A stretch of DNA of 18,511 nt from Bacillota bacterium (GTDB lineage Bacteria > Bacillota > Bacilli > Bacillales_A > Planococcaceae): positions 1-18,511 of the forward strand of contig JAEXYZ010000020.1 of assembly GCA_023405135.1 (NCBI GenBank). The letters run 5' to 3'. This document shows, piece by piece, positions 1 through 7,983 of this stretch. How positions within the stretch are numbered: the stretch's first letter is position 1; each line of letters opens with the position of its first letter. The position numbers were made by a program, and so were the translations under genes. The notes under the pieces are model-generated. The model had not been told where the DNA came from. It made no database searches and saw only the letters and a program-made list of their open reading frames with translations.

Positions 1-139
1 GATCTTTTACTGAGCTACCAGGATTAAAGAATTCTAATTTCACCCAAACAGTACCTTCATTTTCACTTGTTGCGTGGTTTAATTTTACGATTGGTGTACG
101 ACCTACTAATTCAGCAACAGAATTTGCCAATTTACTCAT
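1..139 (-). CDS. cysK: Cysteine synthase A, N-terminal part (cut by window edge)
   Basis: This encodes the first 46 codons of an O-acetylserine (thiol)-lyase, the PLP enzyme that makes cysteine from O-acetylserine and sulfide. The translation opens MSKLANSVAELVGRTPIVKL and reaches NPGSSVKD. That last motif carries the Schiff-base lysine (K45 here), so the gene is intact as far as it can be seen. The ATG at 137-139 follows a good ribosome-binding site, GGAGAGGG, read on the minus strand. It lies downstream of yacD, as in Bacillus (coaX-hslO-yacD-cysK), but has its own promoter in the 122-bp gap. A closely related fold-type II PLP enzyme is the only real alternative. Confidence 0.93.
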   Translation of the reverse strand, partial: MSKLANSVAELVGRTPIVKLNHATSENEGTVWVKLEFFNPGSSVKD

Positions 140-174
140 AATTGTCATCCCTCTCCTAAATACCTACTAACTTT

Positions 175-224
175 ATAGGTTTTACCTATTTAGTATATTA
201 CCAATTTTCTATACTTCCTGTCAA
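175..224 (-). promoter_or_regulatory. cysK promoter with downstream inverted-repeat operator
   Basis: On the minus strand TTGACA (219-224) and TAATAT (195-200) are separated by 18 bp, a good sigma-A promoter for cysK. Just downstream of the -10 is a perfect inverted repeat, ATAGGT-TTT-ACCTAT (175-189), placed where a repressor would block elongation or open-complex formation. A third TACCTA copy lies at 161-166. In Bacillus, cysK is controlled by the Rrf2-type repressor CymR. That this repeat is the CymR site is inference. Confidence 0.6.
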
Positions 225-233
225 TGATAATAG

Positions 234-257
234 GTTAAAATATTGAGAATATTTAAC
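234..257 (-). terminator. Weak AT-rich stem-loop after yacD
   Basis: The arms GTTAAAATATT and AATATTTAAC pair with one bulged base around GAG, immediately after the yacD stop codon. There is no clear T-run after it, so it could at most attenuate read-through into cysK or protect the mRNA 3' end. Confidence 0.25.
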
Positions 258-261
258 ATAT

Positions 262-1221
262 TTATTTATCAGAAGATTCACCATAAAACCATGTAGCATT
301 AAATTCTTTCCAAAATGCTTCAGGTGTAATGGATGCTGGCAGTTGTTCCATTGCCAATACACGTTTAATATGTTCTTTTACATCATCATATGTAAAGGAT
401 TTACCTTCATTAACCTCACTTACATAAACAATCCCATATCGTCCATCATTCATTACAAAAGGTTCACTCGTTTCAGTTGCTTTTAATTGCTTAACTGCAT
501 TTTGAATACTTTTATCAATATTTGATTGTGAAGTTGTAATGAAACCAATATCTCCCCCTAAACTTGCAGATGTCGCATCAAGGGAACGTTCTCTTGCAAG
601 TACAGAGAAATCAGAACCACTTTTCAATTCTTCTTGAACACTTTTAGCGTCTTTCTGTGATTCAACAATAATAATGCTTGTTCGATATGTAGTTGGGATA
701 TTATAAAGAGATTGATTTTCTTCGTAATATTTTACAATCTCCTCTTGATCTGTAACGACATCTTTTGTTAGAACTTTTTCTAAAATAAGCTGAGCTTTCA
801 CTTTCTGACGAAGTTGCTCGTCCGTTAATTCCTGAATCGCAGTATCAGTTGTGTCTTGCGCAGATCTCATAAGTGCAATTTCTAAATCAATTTCTTCATC
901 TGTCACTTTGATATCGTATTCTTTTGCTGCTTTTTCCATAACAGCTTCATTTACTAATGTTTGCAATGTCTCTTTTCCGTACCGACTTTCCATAGCGGCC
1001 ATCCATTCTTGGCGAGTTATTTCATCGCCATCAACGGCAGCGACAGCTTCGTCGCCACCGGTTTCTTTACTGCTCGGCAATAGCCAAAGGATAAACCAAA
1101 AAATATTCCCTAAAAATAAAATTGCTAGCAATGTTAATACTGGTTTTGTCTTTAAACGTCGTTGTGAAAGAGGCGTTTGGTTTGTTGCCTGGTTAGTGTA
1201 ATTATTGCGCTTTGATTTCAT
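262..1221 (-). CDS. yacD: Membrane-anchored parvulin-type peptidyl-prolyl isomerase (YacD/PrsA-like)
   Basis: The 319-residue protein probably assists folding of exported proteins outside the membrane. A basic cytoplasmic N-terminus precedes one membrane segment (about residues 28-48). A SurA-N-like helical region follows (about 60-165), then a PpiC/parvulin domain (about 171-270) with the family pattern FSVLARERSLD and GGDIGF (222-227). There is no lipobox cysteine, so unlike PrsA it is anchored by the N-terminal helix. I chose the ATG at 1219-1221, with GAAGG eight bases upstream. An in-frame TTG five codons earlier (1236) has no good ribosome-binding site. The gene overlaps the 3' end of hslO by about 20 bases, suggesting translational coupling. 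The position between hslO and cysK matches B. subtilis yacD. Its substrate is unknown. Confidence 0.85.
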   Translation of the reverse strand: MKSKRNNYTNQATNQTPLSQRRLKTKPVLTLLAILFLGNIFWFILWLLPSSKETGGDEAVAAVDGDEITRQEWMAAMESRYGKETLQTLVNEAVMEKAAKEYDIKVTDEEIDLEIALMRSAQDTTDTAIQELTDEQLRQKVKAQLILEKVLTKDVVTDQEEIVKYYEENQSLYNIPTTYRTSIIIVESQKDAKSVQEELKSGSDFSVLARERSLDATSASLGGDIGFITTSQSNIDKSIQNAVKQLKATETSEPFVMNDGRYGIVYVSEVNEGKSFTYDDVKEHIKRVLAMEQLPASITPEAFWKEFNATWFYGESSDK

Positions 1222-2086
1222 CGATAAAACCTTCAAGCTCTTGTTTATCGAAATCGTATTTTTCTAAGCAGAAATGACATTGTGCTTCTGCTCCGCCATC
1301 TTCGTCAATCATTTCTTGAATTTCTTGGATGCCTAAACTCATGATTGCTGAACCAAAACGCTCTTTTGAACATTGACATTTAAATTCGACAGGTAGTTTA
1401 TCTAAAAGTTTAACATTGTCCTCTCCTAAAACTGCTTCTAAAATTTGCTCTGGTGTATAACCTTTTTCGATCATTTTGGAAACTGGTTCAATTGTTATTA
1501 AGTGTTGTTCAATTTGAGAAACAATCTCTTCATCACAGCCAGGTAATAATTGAATAATAAATCCACCTGCTGCTAGTACCGTATTATTAGGATTTACTAG
1601 AACTCCTAAACCTACCGAAGAGGGAACTTGTTCAGATACAGCAAAATAATAAGTGAAGTCTTCAGCTATTTCCCCGGAAACGATTGGTGTTTGTCCAGAG
1701 AACATATCACGTAAACCTAAATCTTTTACAACTGTAATCGTACCTTCTTCTCCAACAGCACGACGAACATCTAATTTGCCGATAGAGTTTAAATCAAAAT
1801 GTACTTGAGGGTTTGTTACATATCCACGAACCTCCCCTTTTGCATTTGAATCAATAATCATCGGACCAATTGGACCTTTTCCTTCGATTTTTATCGTTAG
1901 CTTGTCTTCACCTTTTAACATAGCTCCCATCATAACTCCTGCAGTCATTGAACGACCAAGTGCAGCAGTTGTAGTTGGCCATGTATGATGACGACGCTGT
2001 GCTTCTCCTACTGTATCTGTTGTGCGTGCAGCAAATGCACGTACATTCCCATTGAATCCTAACGCTCTTACTAAGTAATCACTCAT
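1202..2086 (-). CDS. hslO: Redox-regulated chaperone Hsp33
   Basis: Hsp33 is a cytoplasmic holdase that becomes active when its zinc-bound cysteines are oxidised. The 294-residue product matches the Bacillus protein along its length: an N-terminal body containing DYLVRAL and RTTDTV, the central PQVHFDLN stretch, and a C-terminal redox switch with CxC (C237, C239) and CxxC (C270, C273). All four zinc ligands are present. The start is taken at the ATG at 2084-2086, because GAGGA sits eight bases upstream and the protein then begins MSDYLVRAL as in relatives. The ATG at 2099-2101 lies just before that ribosome-binding site, so it is probably not used. hslO follows coaX after an 18-base gap and overlaps yacD, consistent with one transcript. 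Confidence 0.95.
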   Translation of the reverse strand: MSDYLVRALGFNGNVRAFAARTTDTVGEAQRRHHTWPTTTAALGRSMTAGVMMGAMLKGEDKLTIKIEGKGPIGPMIIDSNAKGEVRGYVTNPQVHFDLNSIGKLDVRRAVGEEGTITVVKDLGLRDMFSGQTPIVSGEIAEDFTYYFAVSEQVPSSVGLGVLVNPNNTVLAAGGFIIQLLPGCDEEIVSQIEQHLITIEPVSKMIEKGYTPEQILEAVLGEDNVKLLDKLPVEFKCQCSKERFGSAIMSLGIQEIQEMIDEDGGAEAQCHFCLEKYDFDKQELEGFIDEIKAQ

Positions 2087-2104
2087 GTTGTTTGTCCTCA
2101 TTTC

Positions 2105-2872
2105 TTATTGATTTCTTTTATAAATGACATATAACCCTTTTAACGTTAAAAATGGATCTACTACATCGATTATCGTTGTTTCTTTTGCGATTAATTTCGC
2201 TAAGCTTCCTGTTGCGACAACAAGTGGCTCTTCCTCGCACTGTTCCTTCATGCGACTTACTATTCCTTCTACTTGGCCAACAAAACCATAAAGTACACCC
2301 GATTGCATTGCAGATATTGTATTCTTTCCAATAATATTTGAAGGGCGTGAAATTTCAATGCGTGGCAGCTTTGATGCTCTAGTGAAAAGTGCTTCTGTAG
2401 AAATTGCAATTCCAGGAGCAATCACACCTCCCATATAGTCACCTTTTCTATTGATGTAACAATATGTAATCGCTGTTCCAAAATCGATAACAATCAATGG
2501 TTGTCCACTGTACTCAGCTAAAGCAGCTACTGCATTAACGATACGGTCTGCACCAACCTCCTTTGGATTATCATATTTAATATTAAGCCCAGTTTTGACA
2601 CCTGGACCAACGACATGTGGCTTTACTTGAAAATATTTTCGGCACATTTCTTCTAATACATACATAATTGGCGGTACAACAGAGGATATAATAATTCCTT
2701 TTATATGTTCAAACTTTATGCCTACATGTGCAAAAAAGGATTTAATTTGCATTGCATATTCATCTTCTGATTTATGACGATCTGTCTCCATTCTCCAATG
2801 ATAGGCTAGTTCGTCCTTTTCATATATTCCTAATGCAATATTAGAGTTTCCCACATTTAGTACTAGAATCAT
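2105..2872 (-). CDS. coaX: Type III pantothenate kinase CoaX with substituted active-site residues
   Basis: This family phosphorylates pantothenate, the first step of CoA synthesis, using ATP. The 255-residue product aligns with Bacillus CoaX throughout: RMETDRHKSEDEY, SSVVPPIM, NPKEVGADR (107-110), DFGTA (130-134) and a C-terminal VDPFLTLKGL. D109 and D130 are kept. Oddly, the first ATP/phosphate motif DxGNT reads NVGNS (residues 6-10), so the conserved first-strand Asp is Asn (codon AAT). The later TGG reads TGS (221-223). These changes could weaken or alter the kinase. The start is the ATG at 2870-2872 with GGTGAG just upstream. The ATG eight codons earlier (2896) would give an N-terminal extension not seen in the family. 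It is first in the coaX-hslO-yacD unit, separated from ftsH by an inserted chemoreceptor gene. Family assignment is firm; activity is uncertain. Confidence 0.92.
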   Translation of the reverse strand: MILVLNVGNSNIALGIYEKDELAYHWRMETDRHKSEDEYAMQIKSFFAHVGIKFEHIKGIIISSVVPPIMYVLEEMCRKYFQVKPHVVGPGVKTGLNIKYDNPKEVGADRIVNAVAALAEYSGQPLIVIDFGTAITYCYINRKGDYMGGVIAPGIAISTEALFTRASKLPRIEISRPSNIIGKNTISAMQSGVLYGFVGQVEGIVSRMKEQCEEEPLVVATGSLAKLIAKETTIIDVVDPFLTLKGLYVIYKRNQ

Positions 2873-2904
2873 TTTTCTCACCCAATTCAAGTCCATTTGT
2901 TGAA

Positions 2905-2913
2905 ATCATATCA
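2905..2913 (-). promoter_or_regulatory. Candidate extended -10 promoter for coaX
   Basis: The minus strand reads TGATATGAT, an extended -10 (TGN plus TATGAT) without a convincing -35. It would start a transcript about 25 bases before the coaX ATG. A separate promoter is needed because the upstream neighbour is a divergent gene, not ftsH. Confidence 0.4.
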
Positions 2914-3060
2914 CATTATTGGCTATATAAAACAGTGATAGCAATTGTATCTATTTAATTAAAATTTAAAGTTTTTTATTTCTAAAATCCAATATATAAT
3001 ATTTACTTTTTCAATAAAAATTCTAGTCATCCAAAAAAACGAACAAAATTTTATAAAAAT

Positions 3061-3088
3061 TTGTGATACTATTCTATTGGAATAATAT
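3061..3088 (+). promoter_or_regulatory. Candidate sigma-A promoter for the chemoreceptor gene
   Basis: TTGTGA (3061-3066) and TAATAT (3083-3088) are 16 bp apart, directly before the ribosome-binding site AAAGGAG (3094-3100). I looked for a sigma-D motility promoter (TAAA-N15-GCCGATAT) and found none. Confidence 0.4.
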
Positions 3089-3105
3089 TTATCAAAGGAG
3101 TTTCT

Positions 3106-5082
3106 ATGACTAAGCTAAAATTACATAGTTTAAAGAGTAAATTAATTGTAGTTTTCTTGACATTATCAGTTATCCCTTTAATTGTTGCAACAACTGCAAT
3201 CTTTTCTTCAACAAATAAAGGTTTTACTGAAATAACAGAAAACCAACAAGAGAAAATGATACATATCCTACAATCGGAGTTAACTACTGTTTCTGATGAT
3301 TTATTAGAAATAACAAACATATACTCGCAAAATGAAGCGATTGTATCGAGTTTTAAAAATGGAGAACGCGGTCAATTATTAAGTACAGTTGAAGAAGTTT
3401 ACGACCGCTTATCTAAGGAGCATCAATTATCAGTTTTTGAATTCGGTGATAGTTCAGGTACTGTCGTTTTACGCGGTCATAACCCTGAGAAGTATGGTGA
3501 TGATAAAAGTGATTTACAAGCTATTCAATATGCATTAAAAGGAGAATCAGTAGCAGGATTTGAATTTGGTAGTAGTGGTTTATCTGTTCGAGCATTTAGC
3601 CCAATCATTTCAAATAATAAAGTGATTGGTACATTACAAACTGGTTTAGACAGTCAATTTATCAATGACTTAAGCAGTATGTTAGAAGGCGTTACAATTA
3701 GCTTATATGATATGGAAGGTTTGACAGTTCAATCTTCTGATGAATCGAAACTAAACATTAATTTAGACCCTAGTATTCTAAAAAAAATTAAAGATGGCGA
3801 ACTTTCCACTTATAAAACTGAGAAAATAATGGAGTCAATATTGCCCATCTATGACCCAACTGGAAGTAAAATTATTGCAGCAATCGGAATTCAACAAGAT
3901 ATTTCGTTTTTACAAAAATCAAAACAAGAAATTTTTCTATTAACGACTATTCTAATTGCCATCACAGTAGTGATTGTCTTATTTATTTCGTTCTTGATGA
4001 GCAGAAGAATTTCAAATCCGATTATTCAAGTAGCAAATGCAATGAATGAACTCTCTCAAGGAAACTTGAATTTAAACATTGAAGAGAGTAAACAAAAAGA
4101 TGAGATTGGCCAATTAACAAACGCTACTCGAATCATGCAAGAGAATTTACATGAAGCAATCAAAAAAGTAGCGAAGGCAGCTACAAGTGTAAATCAAAAA
4201 AGCGATGAATTAAAAGAATTATCGAGTTCGATACAAATTGGCTCTGAACAAATATCCGCAACTATGCAAGAAGTAGCTGTTGGATCTGAAAGCGAAGCAC
4301 AGAACATTTCAGATTTAGCTTCAAACATTAATAGTTTTACAGAAAGCATTGAACAAACTAATGAAAAAGGAAAACAAGTTCATAAAGATTCATTAGATGT
4401 TATTACATTGACTGATGAAGGGGCAAAATTAATGCACTCTTCGAATGAACAAATGAATAAAATCAACACAATTATGCAAGAAGCTGTTGGAAAAATGGGA
4501 CATTTAGAAAAACAAACAAAAGAAATTGAGAAGTTAGTATTAATAATTGAACAAATTGCTAACCAAACAAATTTACTTGCGTTAAATGCTGCTATTGAAG
4601 CAGCAAGAGCCGGAGAACATGGAAAAGGATTTGCAGTTGTCGCTGATGAAGTGAAAAAACTTGCAGAACAAGTATCCTTATCCGTAACGGACATTACTGA
4701 ATTTGTTTCTAGCATCCAAAAAGAAACAACTATTGTCGAAGCTTCATTGAAAAATGGTTATACCGAAGTACAAAATGGAACAGCACAAATCCATACAACA
4801 AACGAAACGTTTACACAAATAAGTTCTTCAGTGACTAGAATGGTAAATAACATTGAGGAAATCATTGCACATCTTTCTGACAATGTTAACCGATCCAAAT
4901 TGATGAATGAGTCAACTGAAGAAATTGCAGCTATTTCTGAACAATCTGCAGCAGCTGTAGAAGAAACCGCAGCTACTGCAAATGAATTTAATCGTTCTAT
5001 TGAAGAGGTATCTAAAAACACAGGGGAATTAGATATGCTTGCAATCGAGTTAAAAGAATTAGTTAACCGCTTTAAAATATAA
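3106..5082 (+). CDS. Methyl-accepting chemotaxis protein with Cache sensor domain
   Basis: A 658-residue transmembrane chemoreceptor. TM1 is about residues 13-33. The extracellular sensor (34-275) has features of the double-Cache class (VFEFGDSSGTVVLRGHNPEKY, then an RAFSPI strand). TM2 is about 277-298 and is followed by a HAMP segment (299-352, beginning SRRISNPI). The cytoplasmic signalling domain extends to the end, with the hairpin tip around 481-521 (ANQTNLLALNAAIEAARAGE), which contacts CheA and CheW. No C-terminal CheR-binding pentapeptide is seen; the protein ends NRFKI. The ligand cannot be deduced. AAAGGAG five bases before the ATG decides the start. It is the only long plus-strand gene here, placed between ftsH and coaX, which are adjacent in B. 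subtilis. It has its own promoter and terminator, so it looks like a gained or relocated single gene. Confidence 0.95.
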   Translation: MTKLKLHSLKSKLIVVFLTLSVIPLIVATTAIFSSTNKGFTEITENQQEKMIHILQSELTTVSDDLLEITNIYSQNEAIVSSFKNGERGQLLSTVEEVYDRLSKEHQLSVFEFGDSSGTVVLRGHNPEKYGDDKSDLQAIQYALKGESVAGFEFGSSGLSVRAFSPIISNNKVIGTLQTGLDSQFINDLSSMLEGVTISLYDMEGLTVQSSDESKLNINLDPSILKKIKDGELSTYKTEKIMESILPIYDPTGSKIIAAIGIQQDISFLQKSKQEIFLLTTILIAITVVIVLFISFLMSRRISNPIIQVANAMNELSQGNLNLNIEESKQKDEIGQLTNATRIMQENLHEAIKKVAKAATSVNQKSDELKELSSSIQIGSEQISATMQEVAVGSESEAQNISDLASNINSFTESIEQTNEKGKQVHKDSLDVITLTDEGAKLMHSSNEQMNKINTIMQEAVGKMGHLEKQTKEIEKLVLIIEQIANQTNLLALNAAIEAARAGEHGKGFAVVADEVKKLAEQVSLSVTDITEFVSSIQKETTIVEASLKNGYTEVQNGTAQIHTTNETFTQISSSVTRMVNNIEEIIAHLSDNVNRSKLMNESTEEIAAISEQSAAAVEETAATANEFNRSIEEVSKNTGELDMLAIELKELVNRFKI

Positions 5083-5111
5083 AAGTTTATAAAATTATCA
5101 ACTACATGTTC

Positions 5112-5154
5112 AAGGGGCCAGAAAGTAAAATTTCTGTCCCCCTTATCTTTTTTT
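5112..5154 (+). terminator. Terminator of the chemoreceptor gene
   Basis: The arms AAGGGG...CAGAAA and TTTCTG...CCCCTT form a GC-rich stem with a small internal loop. It is followed within a few bases by a run of seven T on the plus strand, a standard intrinsic terminator about 30 bases after the stop codon. Confidence 0.85.
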
Positions 5155-5157
5155 AAT

Positions 5158-5198
5158 AAAAAAACTGAATGAGTGTGCATTTAGCATACTCATTCAGT
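5158..5198 (-). terminator. Terminator of ftsH
   Basis: A 15-bp stem (5164-5178 with 5184-5198, one G-U pair) closes a five-base loop. Read on the minus strand it is followed by a T-run (complement of the A-run at 5158-5164). It directly abuts the plus-strand terminator, so the two convergent genes are insulated from each other. Confidence 0.85.
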
Positions 5199-5206
5199 AA
5201 TTAATT

Positions 5207-7273
5207 TTATTTATTTCGATCCTCTTGAATTCCATTAGGTGTATCAGTAGAAGGATCTTTTTCTTTTGGTAAATTAGAAGTTGTCGGATCTGATTCTTGA
5301 CCAACAATCTCTCTTTCTAATGAAGTAGTTCCTGATGTTTCAACTGCTACATCATTTGAATCAGCAGTATCTTTTGAAGTAGTTTCAGTTACTGTTTCAA
5401 TCGTAATACTTTCTGAATCTTGTTGAGAGTAGTCTTTTCGTTCAGGAAGAGTACCGTGATCTCTTAAATGTTCAATTTGCTGAGCATCTAATGTTTCTAC
5501 TTCAAGCAATGTTTCTGCAATTAATGTTAATAAATCACGTTTTTCCGTTAGAATTTGTTTAGTTCTTTCATATTGTTCTACGATGATTGCTTGCATTTCT
5601 TTATCAATTTCATATGCAATTGAATCAGAGTAATTTTGTTCTGAGTTAAAGTCACGACCTAAAAATACATTGCCACCTTGACTTGACCCAAATTGCATTG
5701 GTCCAAGTTTATCACTCATACCATACTCGGTAACCATAGAACGCGCAATTCCTGTTGCTCGTTGGAAGTCATTATGTGCGCCCGTAGATACTTCACCAAA
5801 AGTGATATCTTCAGCAACACGACCACCAAGCAATCCAGCAATTTTATCTAATAGCTCCGGTTTTGTCATGAAGTAACGGTCTTCTTTCGGAAGCATTACT
5901 GCATAGCCTCCCGCTTGACCACGAGGAACAATTGTAACTTTGTGTACTTTTTCAGCTTGATCAAGTGTTAACCCAACAACAACGTGACCCGCTTCATGGA
6001 AAGCAACAATTTTACGTTCTTTATCGGAAATTACACGACTAGATTTTGCAGGACCTGCAATTACACGGTCTGTTGCTTCATCAATATCGGTCATGTCAAT
6101 TTTCCTTTTATTGCGACGAGTAGCAACAAGTGCTGCTTCGTTCAATAGATTTTCTAAGTCCGCACCCGAGAAACCTGGTGTACGTTGTGCAATCGCTTTA
6201 AGATCTACATCATCACGTAACGGTTTGTTACGAGCGTGTACTTTAAGGATTGCTTCACGGCCTTTAACATCTGGACGACCAACAGTAATTTGACGGTCAA
6301 AACGTCCTGGACGAAGTAAAGCCGGGTCTAAAATGTCTGGACGGTTTGTAGCAGCGATAATAATGATACCCTCATTAACACCGAAACCATCCATTTCAAC
6401 AAGTAATTGGTTTAAAGTTTGTTCACGTTCATCGTGACCGCCACCAAGACCTGCACCACGTTGACGACCTACTGCGTCAATTTCATCAATAAAGATGATA
6501 CATGGAGCATTTTTCTTCGCATTTTCAAACAAGTCACGAACACGGCTTGCACCGACACCGACAAACATCTCAACGAAATCAGAACCTGAAATCGAGAAGA
6601 ATGGAACGCCAGCTTCACCAGCAACCGCGCGAGCAAGTAATGTTTTACCTGTCCCTGGAGGTCCTACTAATAAAATCCCCTTAGGAATACGTGCACCCAT
6701 TTCTGTAAACTTACGATGATCTTTTAAGAAATCTACAACTTCAACAAGCTCAGCTTTCTCTTCATCTGCACCAGCTACATCATTAAAGCGAACTTTTTTC
6801 TTTTCAGAATCATATAGTTTCGCTTTACTTTTACCGAAATTCATCACCTTATTGCCGCCACCTTGAGATTGGCTCAATAGGAAGAAGAATAAAATGATAA
6901 TAATAATGAATGGAATAATCCCTGTAAAGAACTGTACCCACCCACTAGTTTCAGGTGCTTTTAAAATTTTAATTTGAGGGTTATTTTCAGACACCTCTGT
7001 TAATTTAGCCATTAATGCTTGGTTGTTATCTAAAAGGTTTGCTGTAAAGGTTTTACCATCTTCATAGCCTTTTAATGCCCCTTCAACAACTAGCACTCCT
7101 GCGTCAGGCTGAATGTTAGCGTATTCAATCTGACCTGAATTTAATGCTTCTAAAAACTGATCATAGGTTAATTCCTCGGAAGGTGTATTACCACCATTAA
7201 AAGTACCGAAAATACCAATAATCACGAGAAAAATTAGTAAATAAAATATGGTGTATCGAAATATTCGATTCAT
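5207..7273 (-). CDS. ftsH: ATP-dependent zinc metalloprotease FtsH
   Basis: A 688-residue membrane AAA+ protease that extracts and degrades membrane and regulatory proteins. It has TM1 (about 7-25), an extracytoplasmic domain (about 30-105) and TM2 (about 117-135). In the AAA+ module, Walker A GPPGTGKT is at 204-211, Walker B IIFIDE at 259-264, and the second region of homology with arginine fingers at about 308-327. The M41 protease has HEAGH at 426-430 and the third zinc ligand Asp near 502 (HNDFQRAT). Catalytic residues are intact. The start is the ATG at 7271-7273, with GAGGAGG upstream. An in-frame GTG at 7288 would contain that ribosome-binding site. The tail after LPERKDY is about 70 residues, Thr/Ser/Asp/Glu-rich and longer than in B. 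subtilis (family length about 637). It follows tilS and hprT, whose products are reported to activate ftsH in B. subtilis. Confidence 0.97.
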   Translation of the reverse strand: MNRIFRYTIFYLLIFLVIIGIFGTFNGGNTPSEELTYDQFLEALNSGQIEYANIQPDAGVLVVEGALKGYEDGKTFTANLLDNNQALMAKLTEVSENNPQIKILKAPETSGWVQFFTGIIPFIIIIILFFFLLSQSQGGGNKVMNFGKSKAKLYDSEKKKVRFNDVAGADEEKAELVEVVDFLKDHRKFTEMGARIPKGILLVGPPGTGKTLLARAVAGEAGVPFFSISGSDFVEMFVGVGASRVRDLFENAKKNAPCIIFIDEIDAVGRQRGAGLGGGHDEREQTLNQLLVEMDGFGVNEGIIIIAATNRPDILDPALLRPGRFDRQITVGRPDVKGREAILKVHARNKPLRDDVDLKAIAQRTPGFSGADLENLLNEAALVATRRNKRKIDMTDIDEATDRVIAGPAKSSRVISDKERKIVAFHEAGHVVVGLTLDQAEKVHKVTIVPRGQAGGYAVMLPKEDRYFMTKPELLDKIAGLLGGRVAEDITFGEVSTGAHNDFQRATGIARSMVTEYGMSDKLGPMQFGSSQGGNVFLGRDFNSEQNYSDSIAYEIDKEMQAIIVEQYERTKQILTEKRDLLTLIAETLLEVETLDAQQIEHLRDHGTLPERKDYSQQDSESITIETVTETTSKDTADSNDVAVETSGTTSLEREIVGQESDPTTSNLPKEKDPSTDTPNGIQEDRNK

Positions 7274-7404
7274 CCCCAGCCTCCTCACAACATAACAGAA
7301 AAACTATAAGTAAAATCTTAACATACCATTATTTCATCATACAACGAAAAGCACCGGTAAAATCTGTTTATTGGATTTTTTGTCAAAATGTTTACACAAT
7401 TACT

Positions 7405-7947
7405 CTAAAATGAATAAACTTCCTTTTTCAAAACACCAATATATGGTAAGTTTCTATATTTTTCTGCATAATCTAGACCATATCCAACGACAAATCCGTC
7501 TGGTACTTGGAACCCAACAACGTCAGCTTTCAGGTCTACTTTTCGACCAGATGGTTTATCTAAAAGCGTTACAATTTTAATGGATTTAGCTTTACGATAT
7601 TTGAATAAATCAACTAAATAACTTAATGTTAAACCACTATCAATAATATCTTCGATAATGATAACATCACGTCCTTCAACACTTGTGTTTAAATCTTTTA
7701 AAATTTTTACTTCACCAGAAGACACAGTCGCATTACCATAGCTTGATACATCCATGAAATCAATTTCAATATAAGATTCAAAACGCTTCATTAAGTCTGT
7801 CATAAAAGGTGTGGCACCCTTTAAAACACCGATTGCTAGTGGGAATTTGTCTTTATACTCTTCTGTTAACTGTGTACCCAGTTCAACGATTCTTTCTTGG
7901 ATTTGTTCTTCGGAAATTAGAATTTTTTCAATATCATTTTGAATCAT
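7405..7947 (-). CDS. hprT: Hypoxanthine phosphoribosyltransferase
   Basis: This purine-salvage enzyme makes IMP or GMP from hypoxanthine or guanine and PRPP. The 180-residue product has the normal family length. The PRPP loop VIIIEDIIDSGLT lies at 95-107 with the paired acidic residues E99 and D100. DKPSGRK follows at 130-136, and the base-binding segment FVVGYGLDY is at 152-160. The ATG is preceded by a strong AAGGAGG at seven bases. In B. subtilis the gene lies directly after tilS and the two proteins interact. Here the order is kept, but a 139-base spacer with operator-like sequences separates them, so hprT may have its own control. Confidence 0.96.
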   Translation of the reverse strand: MIQNDIEKILISEEQIQERIVELGTQLTEEYKDKFPLAIGVLKGATPFMTDLMKRFESYIEIDFMDVSSYGNATVSSGEVKILKDLNTSVEGRDVIIIEDIIDSGLTLSYLVDLFKYRKAKSIKIVTLLDKPSGRKVDLKADVVGFQVPDGFVVGYGLDYAEKYRNLPYIGVLKKEVYSF

Positions 7948-7983
7948 AGTGGTTCCTCCTTGAATTGTTCAAAACACCCGATC

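Noticed and set aside
851..1201. Plus-strand frame of 116 codons opposite yacD
   Set aside because: It is the antisense shadow of yacD; the Ser/Ala/Ile-rich translation has no recognisable domain, and there is no good ribosome-binding site.
1222..1236. TTG start for yacD five codons upstream
   Set aside because: No suitable ribosome-binding site precedes the TTG, whereas the ATG at 1219-1221 has GAAGG at eight bases.
3000..3100. Sigma-D motility promoter for the chemoreceptor
   Set aside because: The single TAAA candidate is not followed at 15 bases by anything like GCCGATAT.
4380..4715. Minus-strand frames inside the chemoreceptor gene (also 4758-5180)
   Set aside because: They lie opposite the signalling domain; the translations are Ser/Ile-rich antisense products with no family features.
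7358..7386. TTGACA on the minus strand upstream of ftsH as its promoter
   Set aside because: A perfect -35 lies at 7381-7386, but the sequence 16-18 bases downstream (ATTTTA region) is a very poor -10, so I could not support a promoter call.
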